DNA of 64,000 nucleotides from Pseudomonas sp. TH15 (GTDB lineage: Bacteria; Pseudomonadota; Gammaproteobacteria; Pseudomonadales; Pseudomonadaceae), in NCBI RefSeq assembly GCF_016651105.1, contig NZ_JAEKEL010000001.1, positions 898,001 to 962,000 on the forward strand, given 5' to 3'. The notes under the pieces are model-generated. The model searched no databases, was not told the DNA's origin, and saw nothing but the letters and a program-made list of their open reading frames with translations. Shown piece after piece: positions 8,924 to 19,217 of the stretch. Position numbers and translations under genes: made by a program. Numbering within the stretch: the stretch's first letter is position 1; every line of letters starts with the position of its first letter.

Positions 8924-9226
8924 AAACAGTTTTCACATAAGCCCGACGCCGGTAACGTCGGGTGTTTCAAAGCTTCGTTTCGTCGCTTGCACCACAATCG
9001 TGCAGACGGGCACCGCACTGATAGGTATAGTGCCGCCCCTCTTCGCGTGAGCGGTCGTCGGTAACGAGGCCATAACCCATGCGAAACCCGACCTAATAAC
9101 AACCCGCGATATGGAGAATCTGGACGAACCTTCGCCTCACCTGTTATGCCCCGCGCAAACCGGTGTAACGCGATATTTCTACCCCTCCAGCATTTGCTTA
9201 AACAAAAAAATAGCGAGGAATAATCC
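8924..9226 (+). promoter_or_regulatory. symporter gene leader region
   Basis: This region before the AGCS gene holds a small hairpin (CCCGACG/CGTCGGG, about 8942-8962). ATTTGCTTAAACAAAAAAATAG leads into a clear GAGGAA ribosome site at about 9215. I looked for a glycine-riboswitch-like arrangement and did not find a convincing one. The promoter is not resolved. Confidence 0.35.
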
Positions 9227-10675
9227 ATGCTCGAAGTCATCAACGACTTCCTCTCAGGGAAAGTACTGATCGTGCTCATTGTCGGGCTCGGTAGCTACTT
9301 CACGATCCGATCGCGTTTCGTACAATTGCGCCACTTCTTCCATATGTTCGCCGTGTTCCGCGATAGCCTCAAAAGCAGCGCCGGTCAACTCAGCTCGTTC
9401 CAGGCCCTGATGCTCAGCCTGGCTGGCCGCGTCGGTGCAGGCAACATCGCCGGTGTCGGCATCGCCGTGACCCTCGGTGGGCCAGGTGCGGTGTTCTGGA
9501 TGTGGGTGACCGCGCTGGTCGGCATGTCCAGCAGCTTCTTCGAATGTTCCCTCGGCCAGCTCTACAAACGCTGCGACTCCGACGGCACCTACCGTGGCGG
9601 CCCGTCCTATTACATCCAGCACGGCCTGCAGAAACGCTGGTTGGGGATGATCATGGCGTTCCTGCTGCTGATCACCTTCGGCTTCGCCTTCAACGGCCTG
9701 CAATCCCATGCCGTGACCCACTCGCTGCAGAACGCATTCCAACTCGACCCGACGTACACCGGGGCGGCGCTGGCAGTGTTGCTGGGCCTGGTGTTCATCG
9801 GTGGCATCAAGCGGATCGCCAAGGTTGCTGACCTGCTGGTACCGGTGAAAACCCTGGTGTACATCGGCGTGACCATCTACGTGATCGTGCTGCAATTCGA
9901 CCACGTGCCGGGCATGCTGATGACCATCGTCAAAAGTGCCTTCGGTCTCGACCAGGCCTTTGGTGGTTTGATCGGCAGCGCCATCGTTATGGGCGTGAAG
10001 CGTGGCGTGTTTGCCAACGAAGCTGGCCTGGGCAGTGCGCCTAACGTGGCAGCCGTCGCGTCGGTCGAGCACCCGGTTGCTCAAGGCGTGGTTCAGGCGT
10101 TCAGCGTGTTCCTCGACACCTTCGTGATCTGCACCTGCACCGCGCTGCTGATCCTGCTGTCGGGCTTCTACACCCCGGGCTTCGAAGGCGACGGCATTGC
10201 CCTGACCCAGAACTCCCTGGCCGCTGTGGTCGGTGACTGGGGCCGCAGTTTCATCTCCATCGCCCTGTCGTTGTTCGTGTTCACCTCGATCCTCTACAAC
10301 TACTACCTGGGCGAGAACAGCTTGCAGTTCCTCACCCGCAACCGTGCCGCGCTGATGGTTTTCCGCGGCCTGGTGCTGGCGCTGGTGGTATGGGGTTCGA
10401 TGCAGGATCTTTCGACCGTGTTCGCCTTCGCCGACATCACCATGACGATGCTGGCGTTCGTGAACCTGATCGCGCTGTTCCTGCTGTTCAAGATCGGCAT
10501 GCGCATCCTGCGTGACTACGATGACCAGCGTGCTGCCGGCATCAAGACCCCAGTGTTTGATTCGAGCAAGTTTCCGGATCTGGACCTGGACCTGAAAGCC
10601 TGGCCCGCCAACCCGCCAGCCGCTGCCACCAAGGCCGAAGCTGAGCAGCAAGGCGTGACCGCAGCGCAACGCTGA
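9227..10675 (+). CDS. alanine/glycine:cation symporter family protein (AGCS)
   Basis: A 482-residue polytopic inner-membrane carrier of the AGCS (AlsT/DagA) family, which takes up small neutral amino acids with Na+ or H+. Typical stretches are GSYFTIRSRFVQLRHF near the N-terminus, AGRVGAGNIAGVGIAVTLGGPGAVFWMW at about 67-94 (the conserved GxGNI cation/substrate loop), GTYRGGPSYYI, and KRGVFANEAGLGSAPN. The C-terminal tail of about 60 residues is charged and cytoplasmic. The GAGGAA ribosome site fixes the start. It stands between aspA and asparaginase, which suggests a role in Asn/Asp/Ala uptake, though the sequence does not show the substrate. Confidence 0.92.
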   Translation: MLEVINDFLSGKVLIVLIVGLGSYFTIRSRFVQLRHFFHMFAVFRDSLKSSAGQLSSFQALMLSLAGRVGAGNIAGVGIAVTLGGPGAVFWMWVTALVGMSSSFFECSLGQLYKRCDSDGTYRGGPSYYIQHGLQKRWLGMIMAFLLLITFGFAFNGLQSHAVTHSLQNAFQLDPTYTGAALAVLLGLVFIGGIKRIAKVADLLVPVKTLVYIGVTIYVIVLQFDHVPGMLMTIVKSAFGLDQAFGGLIGSAIVMGVKRGVFANEAGLGSAPNVAAVASVEHPVAQGVVQAFSVFLDTFVICTCTALLILLSGFYTPGFEGDGIALTQNSLAAVVGDWGRSFISIALSLFVFTSILYNYYLGENSLQFLTRNRAALMVFRGLVLALVVWGSMQDLSTVFAFADITMTMLAFVNLIALFLLFKIGMRILRDYDDQRAAGIKTPVFDSSKFPDLDLDLKAWPANPPAAATKAEAEQQGVTAAQR

Positions 10676-10686
10676 TCGGTAAAAAC

Positions 10687-10707
10687 CGGGCGCATCCCCT
10701 GCGCCCG
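10687..10707. terminator. hairpin after AGCS gene
   Basis: CGGGCGCA/TGCGCCCG forms an 8-bp GC stem with a 5-base loop, 12 bases after the symporter stop. The T-rich tract lies on the minus-strand side (GGTTTTTACC), so termination of the symporter transcript is plausible but not textbook. Confidence 0.45.
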
Positions 10708-10727
10708 TCAGGTACAGTTCAAAAAAC

Positions 10728-10818
10728 TGTGGGAGCGAGCCTGCTCGCGAATGCAATCTGCCAGTTAATACACAGGTTGACTGACACACCGCTTTCGCGA
10801 GCAGGCTCGCTCCCACAG
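10728..10818. repeat. REP inverted pair (GTGGGAGCGAGCCTGCTCGCGA type)
   Basis: Facing copies at about 10728-10751 and 10794-10818 lie between the symporter and asparaginase genes. The right copy ends only 25 bases before the asparaginase start codon. Confidence 0.9.
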
Positions 10819-10843
10819 GACCGTATCCTTTCGGAGAACCCCC

Positions 10844-11848
10844 ATGAATTCCTCGACCTATCCTGCCGCCCAGCACGTCATGGTGCTCTACACCGGTGGC
10901 ACCATCGGCATGCAAGCCAGCGCCAACGGCCTGGCCCCGGCGTCCGGTTTCGAAGCGCGGATGCGCGACTACCTGCACAGCCAGCCTGAACTGGTGGTGC
11001 CGCAGTGGCGCTTTCGCGAGATGAGCCCGCTGATCGACAGCGCCAACATGACCCCGAGCTACTGGCAGCAACTGCGTGAAGCAGTGGTCGATGCCGTGGA
11101 TGTGCAGGGCTGTGACAGCGTGCTGATTCTGCACGGCACCGATACCCTGGCCTACAGCGCGGCGGCCATGAGCTTTCAATTGCTCGGCCTGCATGCCCGC
11201 GTGTGCTTTACCGGCTCGATGCTGCCAGCCGGCGTGACCGACAGCGATGCCTGGGAAAACCTCAGCGGTGCGCTGGTTGCTCTGGGCCATGGCCTGGCGC
11301 CGGGCGTTCATTTGTACTTCCACGGCGAACTGCTGGACCCGACCCGTTGCGCGAAGGTACGCAGTTTCGGGCGTCATCCGTTCAAGCGTCTTGAGCGTCA
11401 GGGCGGCGGCGTGAAGGCAGCTTCGATGCCGGCATCGCTGACCTACAACCAGCCCAAACAGTTGGCGAACGTCGCGGTACTGCCGCTGTTCCCCGGCATC
11501 AGCGCCGAAGTGCTGAGCGGCCTGCTCGATAGCGGCATTCAGGGCTTGGTGCTGGAATGCTACGGCAGCGGTACCGGGCCGAGCGACAACCCTGAGTTTC
11601 TCGCCGCTCTGGAACGGGCGCGGGACAACGGTGTTGTGGTGGTCGCGGTGACGCAGTGCCATGAAGGTGGCGTCGAGCTGGATGTTTACGAGGCGGGGAG
11701 CCGCTTGCGTGGTGTTGGTGTGTTGTCCGGTGGCGGCATGACTCGCGAGGCTGCGTTCGGCAAATTGCATGCGTTGCTGGGTGCCGGGCTGGATAACGCT
11801 GAAGTGCGTCGTCTCATAGAGCTCGACCTCTGCGGCGAACTCAGCTGA
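10844..11848 (+). CDS. ansA: L-asparaginase, cytoplasmic type
   Basis: A 334-residue asparaginase/glutaminase-fold enzyme that hydrolyses L-asparagine to aspartate and ammonia. Both active-site signatures are visible: YTGGTIGM at 16-23 with the nucleophilic Thr, and ILHGTDTLAYSAAAM at 95-109 with the Thr-Asp pair. No signal peptide is present, so it acts in the cytoplasm (type I), unlike the periplasmic AnsB type. The start at 10844 has GGAGA eight bases before it. Its product aspartate is the substrate of AspA encoded 2.2 kb upstream. Confidence 0.92.
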   Translation: MNSSTYPAAQHVMVLYTGGTIGMQASANGLAPASGFEARMRDYLHSQPELVVPQWRFREMSPLIDSANMTPSYWQQLREAVVDAVDVQGCDSVLILHGTDTLAYSAAAMSFQLLGLHARVCFTGSMLPAGVTDSDAWENLSGALVALGHGLAPGVHLYFHGELLDPTRCAKVRSFGRHPFKRLERQGGGVKAASMPASLTYNQPKQLANVAVLPLFPGISAEVLSGLLDSGIQGLVLECYGSGTGPSDNPEFLAALERARDNGVVVVAVTQCHEGGVELDVYEAGSRLRGVGVLSGGGMTREAAFGKLHALLGAGLDNAEVRRLIELDLCGELS

Positions 11849-11862
11849 CACCTCACCGCCCT

Positions 11863-11936
11863 TGTAGGAGCGAGGCTTGCCCGCGAAGGCGTCCTTGAAA
11901 ACGCCAAAAGCTTCGCGGGCAAGCCTCGCTCCTACA
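11863..11936. repeat. REP inverted pair (GGCAAGCCTCGCTCCTAC type)
   Basis: Arms TGTAGGAGCGAGGCTTGCCC and its complement face each other across a 25-base spacer, between the asparaginase and AraC genes. Confidence 0.9.
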
Positions 11937-11997
11937 GGTCCGGGGCCCCAGGCATATAACTTGCTGTCTTCCAGTCACCCCAAGGCTGGAATCCTCC

Positions 11998-12990
11998 ATG
12001 CTCCACTCCCACCTCACTACCCTCAACGCCGTCTCCCTGGTGCTCAACACCTTCAAGGCCGAAGGCCTGTCCAGCGAAGCACTGCTGGCGGGAAGCGGCA
12101 TCAGCGCGGCGGATCTAAGCCGGGCGGACACGCGGATCACCACCAATCAGGAGATGCAGGTTTGCGCCAACGCAGTCGCGTTCAAGCGTGACATAGGCCT
12201 GGAACTCGGTCGGCGGATGCACGTCTCGTCCTACGGCATGCTCGGTTATGCGCTGCTCACCAGTGCCACCTTCGGTGACGCTTTACGTTTGGCGATACGT
12301 TATCCGGCGCTGTTGGGAACACTTTTCGAGCTGAGTCTTGAGGACGATGGCGAGCGTGTCTGGTTCGTCGCTGCGGATTATCGGGAAAGCCCGGCGATGG
12401 CGGTGTTCAACGCCGAGTTCTGCCTGGTTTCACTGAAAGTCATCTGCGACGACCTGCTCGGGCACCCACTGCCGCTGCGGGCTGCGCGCTTCGAACACAC
12501 TGCACCGGATTATCAGGCGACCTACGCCGAACACTTCGACTGCCCGCTGAACTTCGAGGCTCCGGACAACGCGTTCGCCTTCGACCGACGCTGGCTCGAC
12601 CAGCCCTTGCCACTGGCCGATGTCATCACCCATCAAGCCATGGCCGAACGCTGCCGTAAGCAGAACACCGAGTTCACCGGACGTCAGGCGTGGCTGGGGC
12701 GGATTCGTCAGTTGCTCAGCGCACAGCTGAACGCGGCGCCGGGGCTTGAGGGGTTGGCCGAGCAGATGAAGTGTTCGGCGCGGACTTTGCGCCGGCATCT
12801 GAAGGATCTGGGCTGCAGCTATCAGGAATTGCTCGATGAGCTGCGGTTCGAGCAGGCCAAGCAGATGCTCTGCGAGGATCAATTGCCGATCTATCGGATT
12901 GCCGAGGCGTTGGGGTTCAGCGAGACCGCGAGTTTCCGGCATGCGTTTGTGCGCTGGAGTGGTGTGGCGCCCAGCCAATTCCGCCCGTAA
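11998..12990 (+). CDS. AraC-family transcriptional regulator with arabinose-binding-like N-terminal domain
   Basis: A 330-residue regulator. Residues 15-200 fit the domain found in OruR/ArgR-like Pseudomonas regulators (GLELGRRMHVSSYGMLGYALLTS...). Residues about 235-330 are the double helix-turn-helix AraC DNA-binding domain (LAEQMKCSARTLRRHLKDLGCSYQELLDELR, then IAEALGFSETASFRHAFVRWSG). The start at 11998 fits the family and has a GGAAT-type ribosome site. Relatives often control amino-acid or polyamine catabolism. The next gene is an acetylpolyamine-amidohydrolase-like deacetylase, with a 20-bp-spaced direct repeat in the intervening region that could be this protein's operator. Confidence 0.9.
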   Translation: MLHSHLTTLNAVSLVLNTFKAEGLSSEALLAGSGISAADLSRADTRITTNQEMQVCANAVAFKRDIGLELGRRMHVSSYGMLGYALLTSATFGDALRLAIRYPALLGTLFELSLEDDGERVWFVAADYRESPAMAVFNAEFCLVSLKVICDDLLGHPLPLRAARFEHTAPDYQATYAEHFDCPLNFEAPDNAFAFDRRWLDQPLPLADVITHQAMAERCRKQNTEFTGRQAWLGRIRQLLSAQLNAAPGLEGLAEQMKCSARTLRRHLKDLGCSYQELLDELRFEQAKQMLCEDQLPIYRIAEALGFSETASFRHAFVRWSGVAPSQFRP

Positions 12991-13001
12991 CAAACCGCCC
13001 T

Positions 13002-13089
13002 TGTAGGCGCGAGGCTTGCCCGCGAAGCTTTTGGCGCTCTCGGGGACGCCTTCGCGGGCAAGTCGAATCGTCGCACCGCTCGCTCCTAC
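13002..13089. repeat. degenerate REP pair with an internal insertion
   Basis: The left arm is TTGTAGGCGCGAGGCTTGCC. The right arm starts CTTCGCGGGCAAG, is interrupted by TCGAATCGTCGCACCG, then resumes CTCGCTCCTAC, so it is a variant or decayed partner. Confidence 0.8.
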
Positions 13090-13146
13090 GGGTTCTGCGT
13101 TATTTGGGGGCGTTGCAGCGCCAATAAGGGGCGAATTTCGGTCAAA

Positions 13147-13176
13147 CCTTTTGGCCATATAAATCCCCTTTTGGCC
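13147..13176 (+). promoter_or_regulatory. direct-repeat operator candidate upstream of deacetylase gene
   Basis: CCTTTTGGCC occurs exactly twice, at 13147-13156 and 13167-13176. The repeats are 20 bp start to start, about two helical turns, and end 73 bases before the deacetylase start. Two same-facing half-sites a turn-multiple apart are the usual AraC-family arrangement, and an AraC gene lies immediately upstream. Binding itself is inference. Confidence 0.55.
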
Positions 13177-13249
13177 TTTCCTGCCGTTCTCCCAAACGCT
13201 GCGCCCCGCAAGACTGTGTTCAACCGAATCAGCCTGCGGAGAACAAGAA

Positions 13250-14275
<1,026 letters not shown>

Positions 14276-14341
14276 ACGGGCTCAAGCGCCTCACCGCCCC
14301 GGTTGATCCGCCCCATTGGGGGCTATTTGCCGATAACGATG

Positions 14342-14441
14342 TTTTTTGGCGGTAAGCATATTTTTGGCGGTAACTATGTACCGCCACACGTTGATCGCAG
14401 TTCATTACTTTCCACAGGGCCAGATGCTGTGAATCCACAGC
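14342..14441 (+). promoter_or_regulatory. repeat- and hairpin-rich leader of first giant toxin-like gene
   Basis: TTTTTTGGCGGTAA (14342-14355) and TTTTTGGCGGTAA (14361-14373) form a 19-bp-spaced direct repeat. The second copy begins a hairpin GGCGGTA/TACCGCC (14366-14385). A further perfect hairpin GCTGTG-AATC-CACAGC lies at 14426-14441, just before the ribosome site. Function unknown. Confidence 0.5.
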
Positions 14442-14465
14442 CTTGCCCATCGGAAGGACATGAAC

Positions 14466-17400
14466 ATGCTCGACGCCCCAGAGACCCTGCCGTTTCCCGG
14501 CGATCTGATTACCCAGCTGATTACGGGTCCGACGTTACGTGAAGTGGCCGCGAAGGTACTACGCGTCGGACTTGCAACCTTATACCCAGCGCTAGCACTC
14601 GACCCGGATCAGGCCATGGTCGGCACGCCCTCCTGGGAGCACGAAAATGACCAGATCGTGGCACGCAGCACCCATTTCGAATCGCTGACGAGTGGCCTGG
14701 TGAGGCATGCCATAGACGCCACCCCGGTCATGTACCTCGATGGCGAGCAGTTCTTGACGCTGCAGCCCTCCGCACGTTTGACGTCACAACTGCCGGTCGA
14801 TATCGATGCCATCGGGCGCCTGATGAATGAGCTGGCCCCGTTACTTTTCACCGCTTATCAGGAGGCGCAACTCGACTACTGGAATCACACTGATGACACC
14901 TCCGCTCCGCGCTGGCAGGATCTTTCGCACTCCATACGGAATATCTGGAACGTCGCGCAGTTTCAGGGCTGGGATGCAGATCAGCATGCGCTGGCCCGGC
15001 AAGCCTTCTCGTGGCCGGACCGGGCTACGCGGCAACCCCACGATAACTATCAAACACGCCTCTGCCTGATTGACCTTGACCGGGCGAACGATGGCACGTC
15101 AACACACCTCAACATCCTTGATACCGCCGTCGTGATCGGTACGGTCGGGGCGCGCACACTCATCATCACGCACTCGATTGTCTCGGGTTTCCAGACTTTC
15201 GACTCGCTGGAAAAAATGGGTGAGCAGTTGCGGGTCTACAGAGCCGACCTGCCCGCAGACACACAGCTTCAATGGCGGCTGTTCGAACCCGACGGTGATT
15301 TTTTTGATTATCAGGCGGTTGTGCTGATCGCACTTCAGACGCAAGCGATCGGTTCGCTCGGCGCGGACGAGTCGACTGCGGCACTCAGCCCGAACACGGT
15401 AACCCGTGCCACCCTGCAAAATATTCACCAGACACCGCTCAACTACCCCTCACGCTTGAGCCGTGTCGAGCAGCTGCTGCCCGACTGGATGAGCCAGGCC
15501 ACGCCTACCGACATCAGTGCTTACAGCCGACACCTGATGGATCTGGCGACAGTACGCCAGAGCAGCAGCGGTACATCCTTTGAACAGGACATCCCACCCA
15601 TCGACCAATTTGCGCTCGATGCCATTGCCCTGCTCATGCAAAAGGCCCATCCGGAGGCCAAAAACCTCAAGCTCTCAGACCTCAAAATCAGCATCACCAG
15701 CCCTGTGGTGTGGGGCACGCTGGCGACAGGCACAAGCCAGACGCTCACGCTGTCGCTGGCCGAACTCGCACTGGAGAACCTTGTCGCCGCGCCACTGGGG
15801 GTCAAGTTGGTTTATTTCGCCAACAACACGCCTGTGCCTGACTGGTTGACCGCCGATTATCTCGAAGCGTTGATCACTGCAGTCAATGTCGGCAAGACCT
15901 ATCCAGCGCTGATCAAAGACCGAATGGTCGATGACGCCACCAAATCCGCGCACCTGAACGAGCTCTATACCCGCCACTTGCGGGTACAGCTGCCCTTGAT
16001 CGCCCTGCAATGCAAAATTCGCGGCGAGGCCGCCATCGATGAACTGGGCTACCGCTACATCGTCGCCGTCATGGACCCTTCTGTCGAAAAACCTCAGGTA
16101 GATGGCCACGACATTGTCATCCGGCCATTGGCGTTCGTTGCACAAAACAGCGCCAACAACAGCGTCGATACCGTTGCCAATATGTTTGTGATTGGCCGAC
16201 TCGATCAAGACCAGGGGCCCTGCCTGCTTTATCGACCGATGATGGATGACCCGCTGCTCCAGTACCCTTCCCCGGCCAGCCTGGTGTACGCGATCAAACA
16301 TTCGAGAAAAATACGCCTGTCAGTGCTCGCCTGGATGCCGGACGCGGTGCGTGCCGATTACTCCAATTACATTTTCCACGGGGATTTACCGGGGTTTTCC
16401 GTGCTCGCGGACCTGCTGGCAAACCCGTTGCTGAACGTCTATCGCAAAGGCCCGGTCAAGCTGGGCGGCCAACCGCTCAAGGGCGACTACCTGTCGGCGC
16501 TGTTCAAAGCCAACGCCAACGCGTTGATCGAACTGGCCGATCGGCAATCGGTCTCCAATGCAGAAAGCCATTGGGCTACCTTCAAGCAAGGCGCCTGGAA
16601 ACTGTTCAATGCTGCGCTGCCTTTTCTGGGCCGGACATTGGGCACCGGCGCGTGGATCTGGCAGATCCTCGATGACCTGCAACAAGCCCTCGACGCCAAG
16701 GAAAATCAGGACGACGACGTTGCCGCCAGCGCCCTGACTGACCTGTTTCTGACGTTATCCATGGTGCTCGCCCACCATGCCGCGATGCACTGGAAACCCC
16801 TGAGTGCGCTTCCTGAAGAGCACCTGGAGCCGACCTCTGAAAGCACCGAAATCTCAGACCCGGTCAAGACGACCAAGCCCCTCGAATCCAACGAGATCCT
16901 GCAAAAGCCGGCGCCGTCTATGGGCGTCGCCGTCATCCAGATTGCGGACACCACTGCCGAGCAGTTATCGACCAACCATGTGAACCTGATTCACACCAGC
17001 GGTGCACTCAACCGCCGTCCGTTGAGCCTGAGCGACGCCGTCAGGCGCTTTGTCATCGACAAGCCTGAAGACCTGAGTGCCCCTGTGAGCGAAACAGGAC
17101 CTCGGCAGAATCTCTACAAGCTCGGCGAAAAATTATACGCGCCGGTCGGTGCGCGCTGGTTCGAGGTGGTCATCAATGACCAGCAGGAAGTGCAAATCAT
17201 CGACAGCCGGCAGCCACCGACGCGCAGCGGGCCTCTGCTCAGCCTGCTGCGCAACGGACGTTGGGTGATCGATACACGCCTGCGCTTGCGCGGTGGTGGT
17301 CTGAAAAGCCGGCGAGCTCAGGTAGAACGCCAGAACGCGCAACGGATCGAAGAGTTGCACCAACACCTGAGGACCTTTAACGAAAGACTCGACCGTTGCC

Positions 17401-19127
17401 AAATAGAACTGATCGCGGCCCGTAAAGAAATGACGAGCGCCAGTGCCGAAACACTCAAGGCGAAAACTGCACTGTTTGTGGAAATGCTGGAAGAGCGAAT
17501 CAAGGACTATGACGTCGCTATCGGTCAGCTCAAGGCACTCAACCTCATCGAGGCCGTACCTCGCTATCGACTGTCCATGATCGAATTGGTGAAAACCCAG
17601 TTGTTTTTCAACCAGTCGATAATAGAAATCAAACAACCCGCCTTCGAAAGTGCGCTGCACAGCACGCTTGAGCATCTGGAAAAGGAAATGCCAGGGATCA
17701 GACCTGATCATTCAAGTGTTTATAACCACATGCTTGAAGTGTCCGCAGCGCTGGTTGAAACGGTTGAAAAGGCGCAATCGGCCTTTGTGGAAATGAGCAC
17801 ACTGGGTAAAGAGGCCGCGAGGATCGCTCAGCAATACAAAAGTAAATTACCCGAGTTCAACCTGCAGGACATAAGGGCTCTACAAGTGACTCTGAGTCGC
17901 GATCTCTGTGTGATGGAAGGCGTCACACCCACACTGATCGACGCCTGGGAGCATTTCGATAACCTCGTCGGCGATGCTGATCTGGCCATCCAGAACTCGA
18001 TGGATCTGCAAAATGACAACCCCAGGCTCGATGACACTGGCCTTATCGACGGGCTCAACTCGCTGGTCGATAAATTCACCAGTATCGACTCGCGCCTTCA
18101 GGACCTCTCCCGGCAATTCGCGCAAGAACTGGTGCAACCTCAAGTCGACCTGCTGCAAGAGCGAATTGGCGCATTCAGCCTGCGCAGTACCCAACAGTTG
18201 GCAGAGTTACTGCGCGCCCGAGAGTTACTGCAGCCAACGCCGGGCCCTTCAAAACCGCCCCTGAAGAAGGCGATCAAAACCCACTTCAACGGCATGCAAT
18301 TCGCGGTGCCACGCAAAACCGCCAAAGGTCACGAGCAGCTGTCTGACGTCAAGTCATCCATAACCGGCAAGGTGCTGGCGACGTTCCACGAGAAAAGTCC
18401 GAATGTCTGGGTACAACGTCTGCCGCGTAAACCGTTAGCGCCGTTACCGGCACAGACACTGGCCATCACGACGACTGCCGCGCAAACCCTGCTCGACGGA
18501 TTGCCAACCTTCATCAAGGATAAAAAGAAATTTGTTGATGACCTCAAACGGCTTCCGGTGGAAGTCGAAGAGTCCTTTCATCATCACGCCACGCAATTCA
18601 GCGAGGCCGTCACTGCGATCGACAAGGCGCTGTCCGCTGGCCCCAACACGAGTGTAAAAACCCACAATGCATTAGAGCTCAAGAAGCAACTCGAGGCTGC
18701 AGTCACTCAGCTTGCCGACGCTGGGTTGAGCACACGTATTGCCATGACCAAGCGCCAATTACCAACAGCCGCACGCGTGGAGTGGTTAGACAGTAAAGAA
18801 GAAATACGCGTGGTGATGACGCAACAGCGTCGTCGGCTAAAAGGCCCGAAGAAGGATTTTTTGCAAGAGTATGAAATACGTGATCACCACAACAACAAAC
18901 TGCTGTGGTATGCGCATTTTCATTATGAACAACTCGACTCGCCCAACTTGTTGTTCAACGCAGCCCACCTCAAGACTGTAGAACAGCGACTGTTAGGAAG
19001 GATCAATAGCCCGCAGGCGGGCGCCAGCAACCGGGAGGTGATTGCGATTTACCGCAGTGCGATCGACACCAGACTGGCCAGAAATCTGTTTTTCCGAACT
19101 ACCCTGACAGGGCCTTCCACCCGCTGA
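14466..19127 (+). CDS. giant DUF6543/dermonecrotic-toxin-like protein, copy 1
   Basis: A 1553-residue protein, colinear with the next gene's product. By memory it matches Pseudomonas proteins annotated as DUF6543 or dermonecrotic toxin domain; no search was made. Residues 1-290 contain GPTLREVAAKVLR and LQWRLFEPDGDFFDY. Residues 300-650 contain ANMFVIGRLDQDQGPCLLYRP. A hydrophobic pair lies at about 704-775. YAPVGARWFEV (about 890) is followed by DTRLRLRGGG (about 937), then a long charged, coiled-coil-like region (945-1300). The C-terminal domain contains DFLQEYEI and LWYAHFHY (about 1463-1485). No signal peptide, known catalytic motif, PAAR/VgrG domain or adjacent immunity gene is visible. 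The start at 14466 has GGAAGG eight bases before it; an ATG at 14460 is also possible. Confidence 0.72.
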   Translation: MLDAPETLPFPGDLITQLITGPTLREVAAKVLRVGLATLYPALALDPDQAMVGTPSWEHENDQIVARSTHFESLTSGLVRHAIDATPVMYLDGEQFLTLQPSARLTSQLPVDIDAIGRLMNELAPLLFTAYQEAQLDYWNHTDDTSAPRWQDLSHSIRNIWNVAQFQGWDADQHALARQAFSWPDRATRQPHDNYQTRLCLIDLDRANDGTSTHLNILDTAVVIGTVGARTLIITHSIVSGFQTFDSLEKMGEQLRVYRADLPADTQLQWRLFEPDGDFFDYQAVVLIALQTQAIGSLGADESTAALSPNTVTRATLQNIHQTPLNYPSRLSRVEQLLPDWMSQATPTDISAYSRHLMDLATVRQSSSGTSFEQDIPPIDQFALDAIALLMQKAHPEAKNLKLSDLKISITSPVVWGTLATGTSQTLTLSLAELALENLVAAPLGVKLVYFANNTPVPDWLTADYLEALITAVNVGKTYPALIKDRMVDDATKSAHLNELYTRHLRVQLPLIALQCKIRGEAAIDELGYRYIVAVMDPSVEKPQVDGHDIVIRPLAFVAQNSANNSVDTVANMFVIGRLDQDQGPCLLYRPMMDDPLLQYPSPASLVYAIKHSRKIRLSVLAWMPDAVRADYSNYIFHGDLPGFSVLADLLANPLLNVYRKGPVKLGGQPLKGDYLSALFKANANALIELADRQSVSNAESHWATFKQGAWKLFNAALPFLGRTLGTGAWIWQILDDLQQALDAKENQDDDVAASALTDLFLTLSMVLAHHAAMHWKPLSALPEEHLEPTSESTEISDPVKTTKPLESNEILQKPAPSMGVAVIQIADTTAEQLSTNHVNLIHTSGALNRRPLSLSDAVRRFVIDKPEDLSAPVSETGPRQNLYKLGEKLYAPVGARWFEVVINDQQEVQIIDSRQPPTRSGPLLSLLRNGRWVIDTRLRLRGGGLKSRRAQVERQNAQRIEELHQHLRTFNERLDRCQIELIAARKEMTSASAETLKAKTALFVEMLEERIKDYDVAIGQLKALNLIEAVPRYRLSMIELVKTQLFFNQSIIEIKQPAFESALHSTLEHLEKEMPGIRPDHSSVYNHMLEVSAALVETVEKAQSAFVEMSTLGKEAARIAQQYKSKLPEFNLQDIRALQVTLSRDLCVMEGVTPTLIDAWEHFDNLVGDADLAIQNSMDLQNDNPRLDDTGLIDGLNSLVDKFTSIDSRLQDLSRQFAQELVQPQVDLLQERIGAFSLRSTQQLAELLRARELLQPTPGPSKPPLKKAIKTHFNGMQFAVPRKTAKGHEQLSDVKSSITGKVLATFHEKSPNVWVQRLPRKPLAPLPAQTLAITTTAAQTLLDGLPTFIKDKKKFVDDLKRLPVEVEESFHHHATQFSEAVTAIDKALSAGPNTSVKTHNALELKKQLEAAVTQLADAGLSTRIAMTKRQLPTAARVEWLDSKEEIRVVMTQQRRRLKGPKKDFLQEYEIRDHHNNKLLWYAHFHYEQLDSPNLLFNAAHLKTVEQRLLGRINSPQAGASNREVIAIYRSAIDTRLARNLFFRTTLTGPSTR

Positions 19128-19217
19128 AATCTGTCGTACGGAGCTGCAACGCCTGCGTTCATCAGTTTTCTTCAATGCGATACATATCTACCACCTGGGC
19201 TGGCTGCCCGCCCCTTA

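Noticed and set aside
8924..9226. Glycine riboswitch before the AGCS symporter gene
   Set aside because: The leader lacks a recognisable tandem glycine-aptamer core or an expression-platform hairpin.
9254..11851. An 865-codon minus-strand open frame across the symporter and asparaginase genes
   Set aside because: Shadow of two plus-strand genes with clear motifs; it is low-complexity and His/Gln-rich with no domain, and arises from codon bias in GC-rich DNA.
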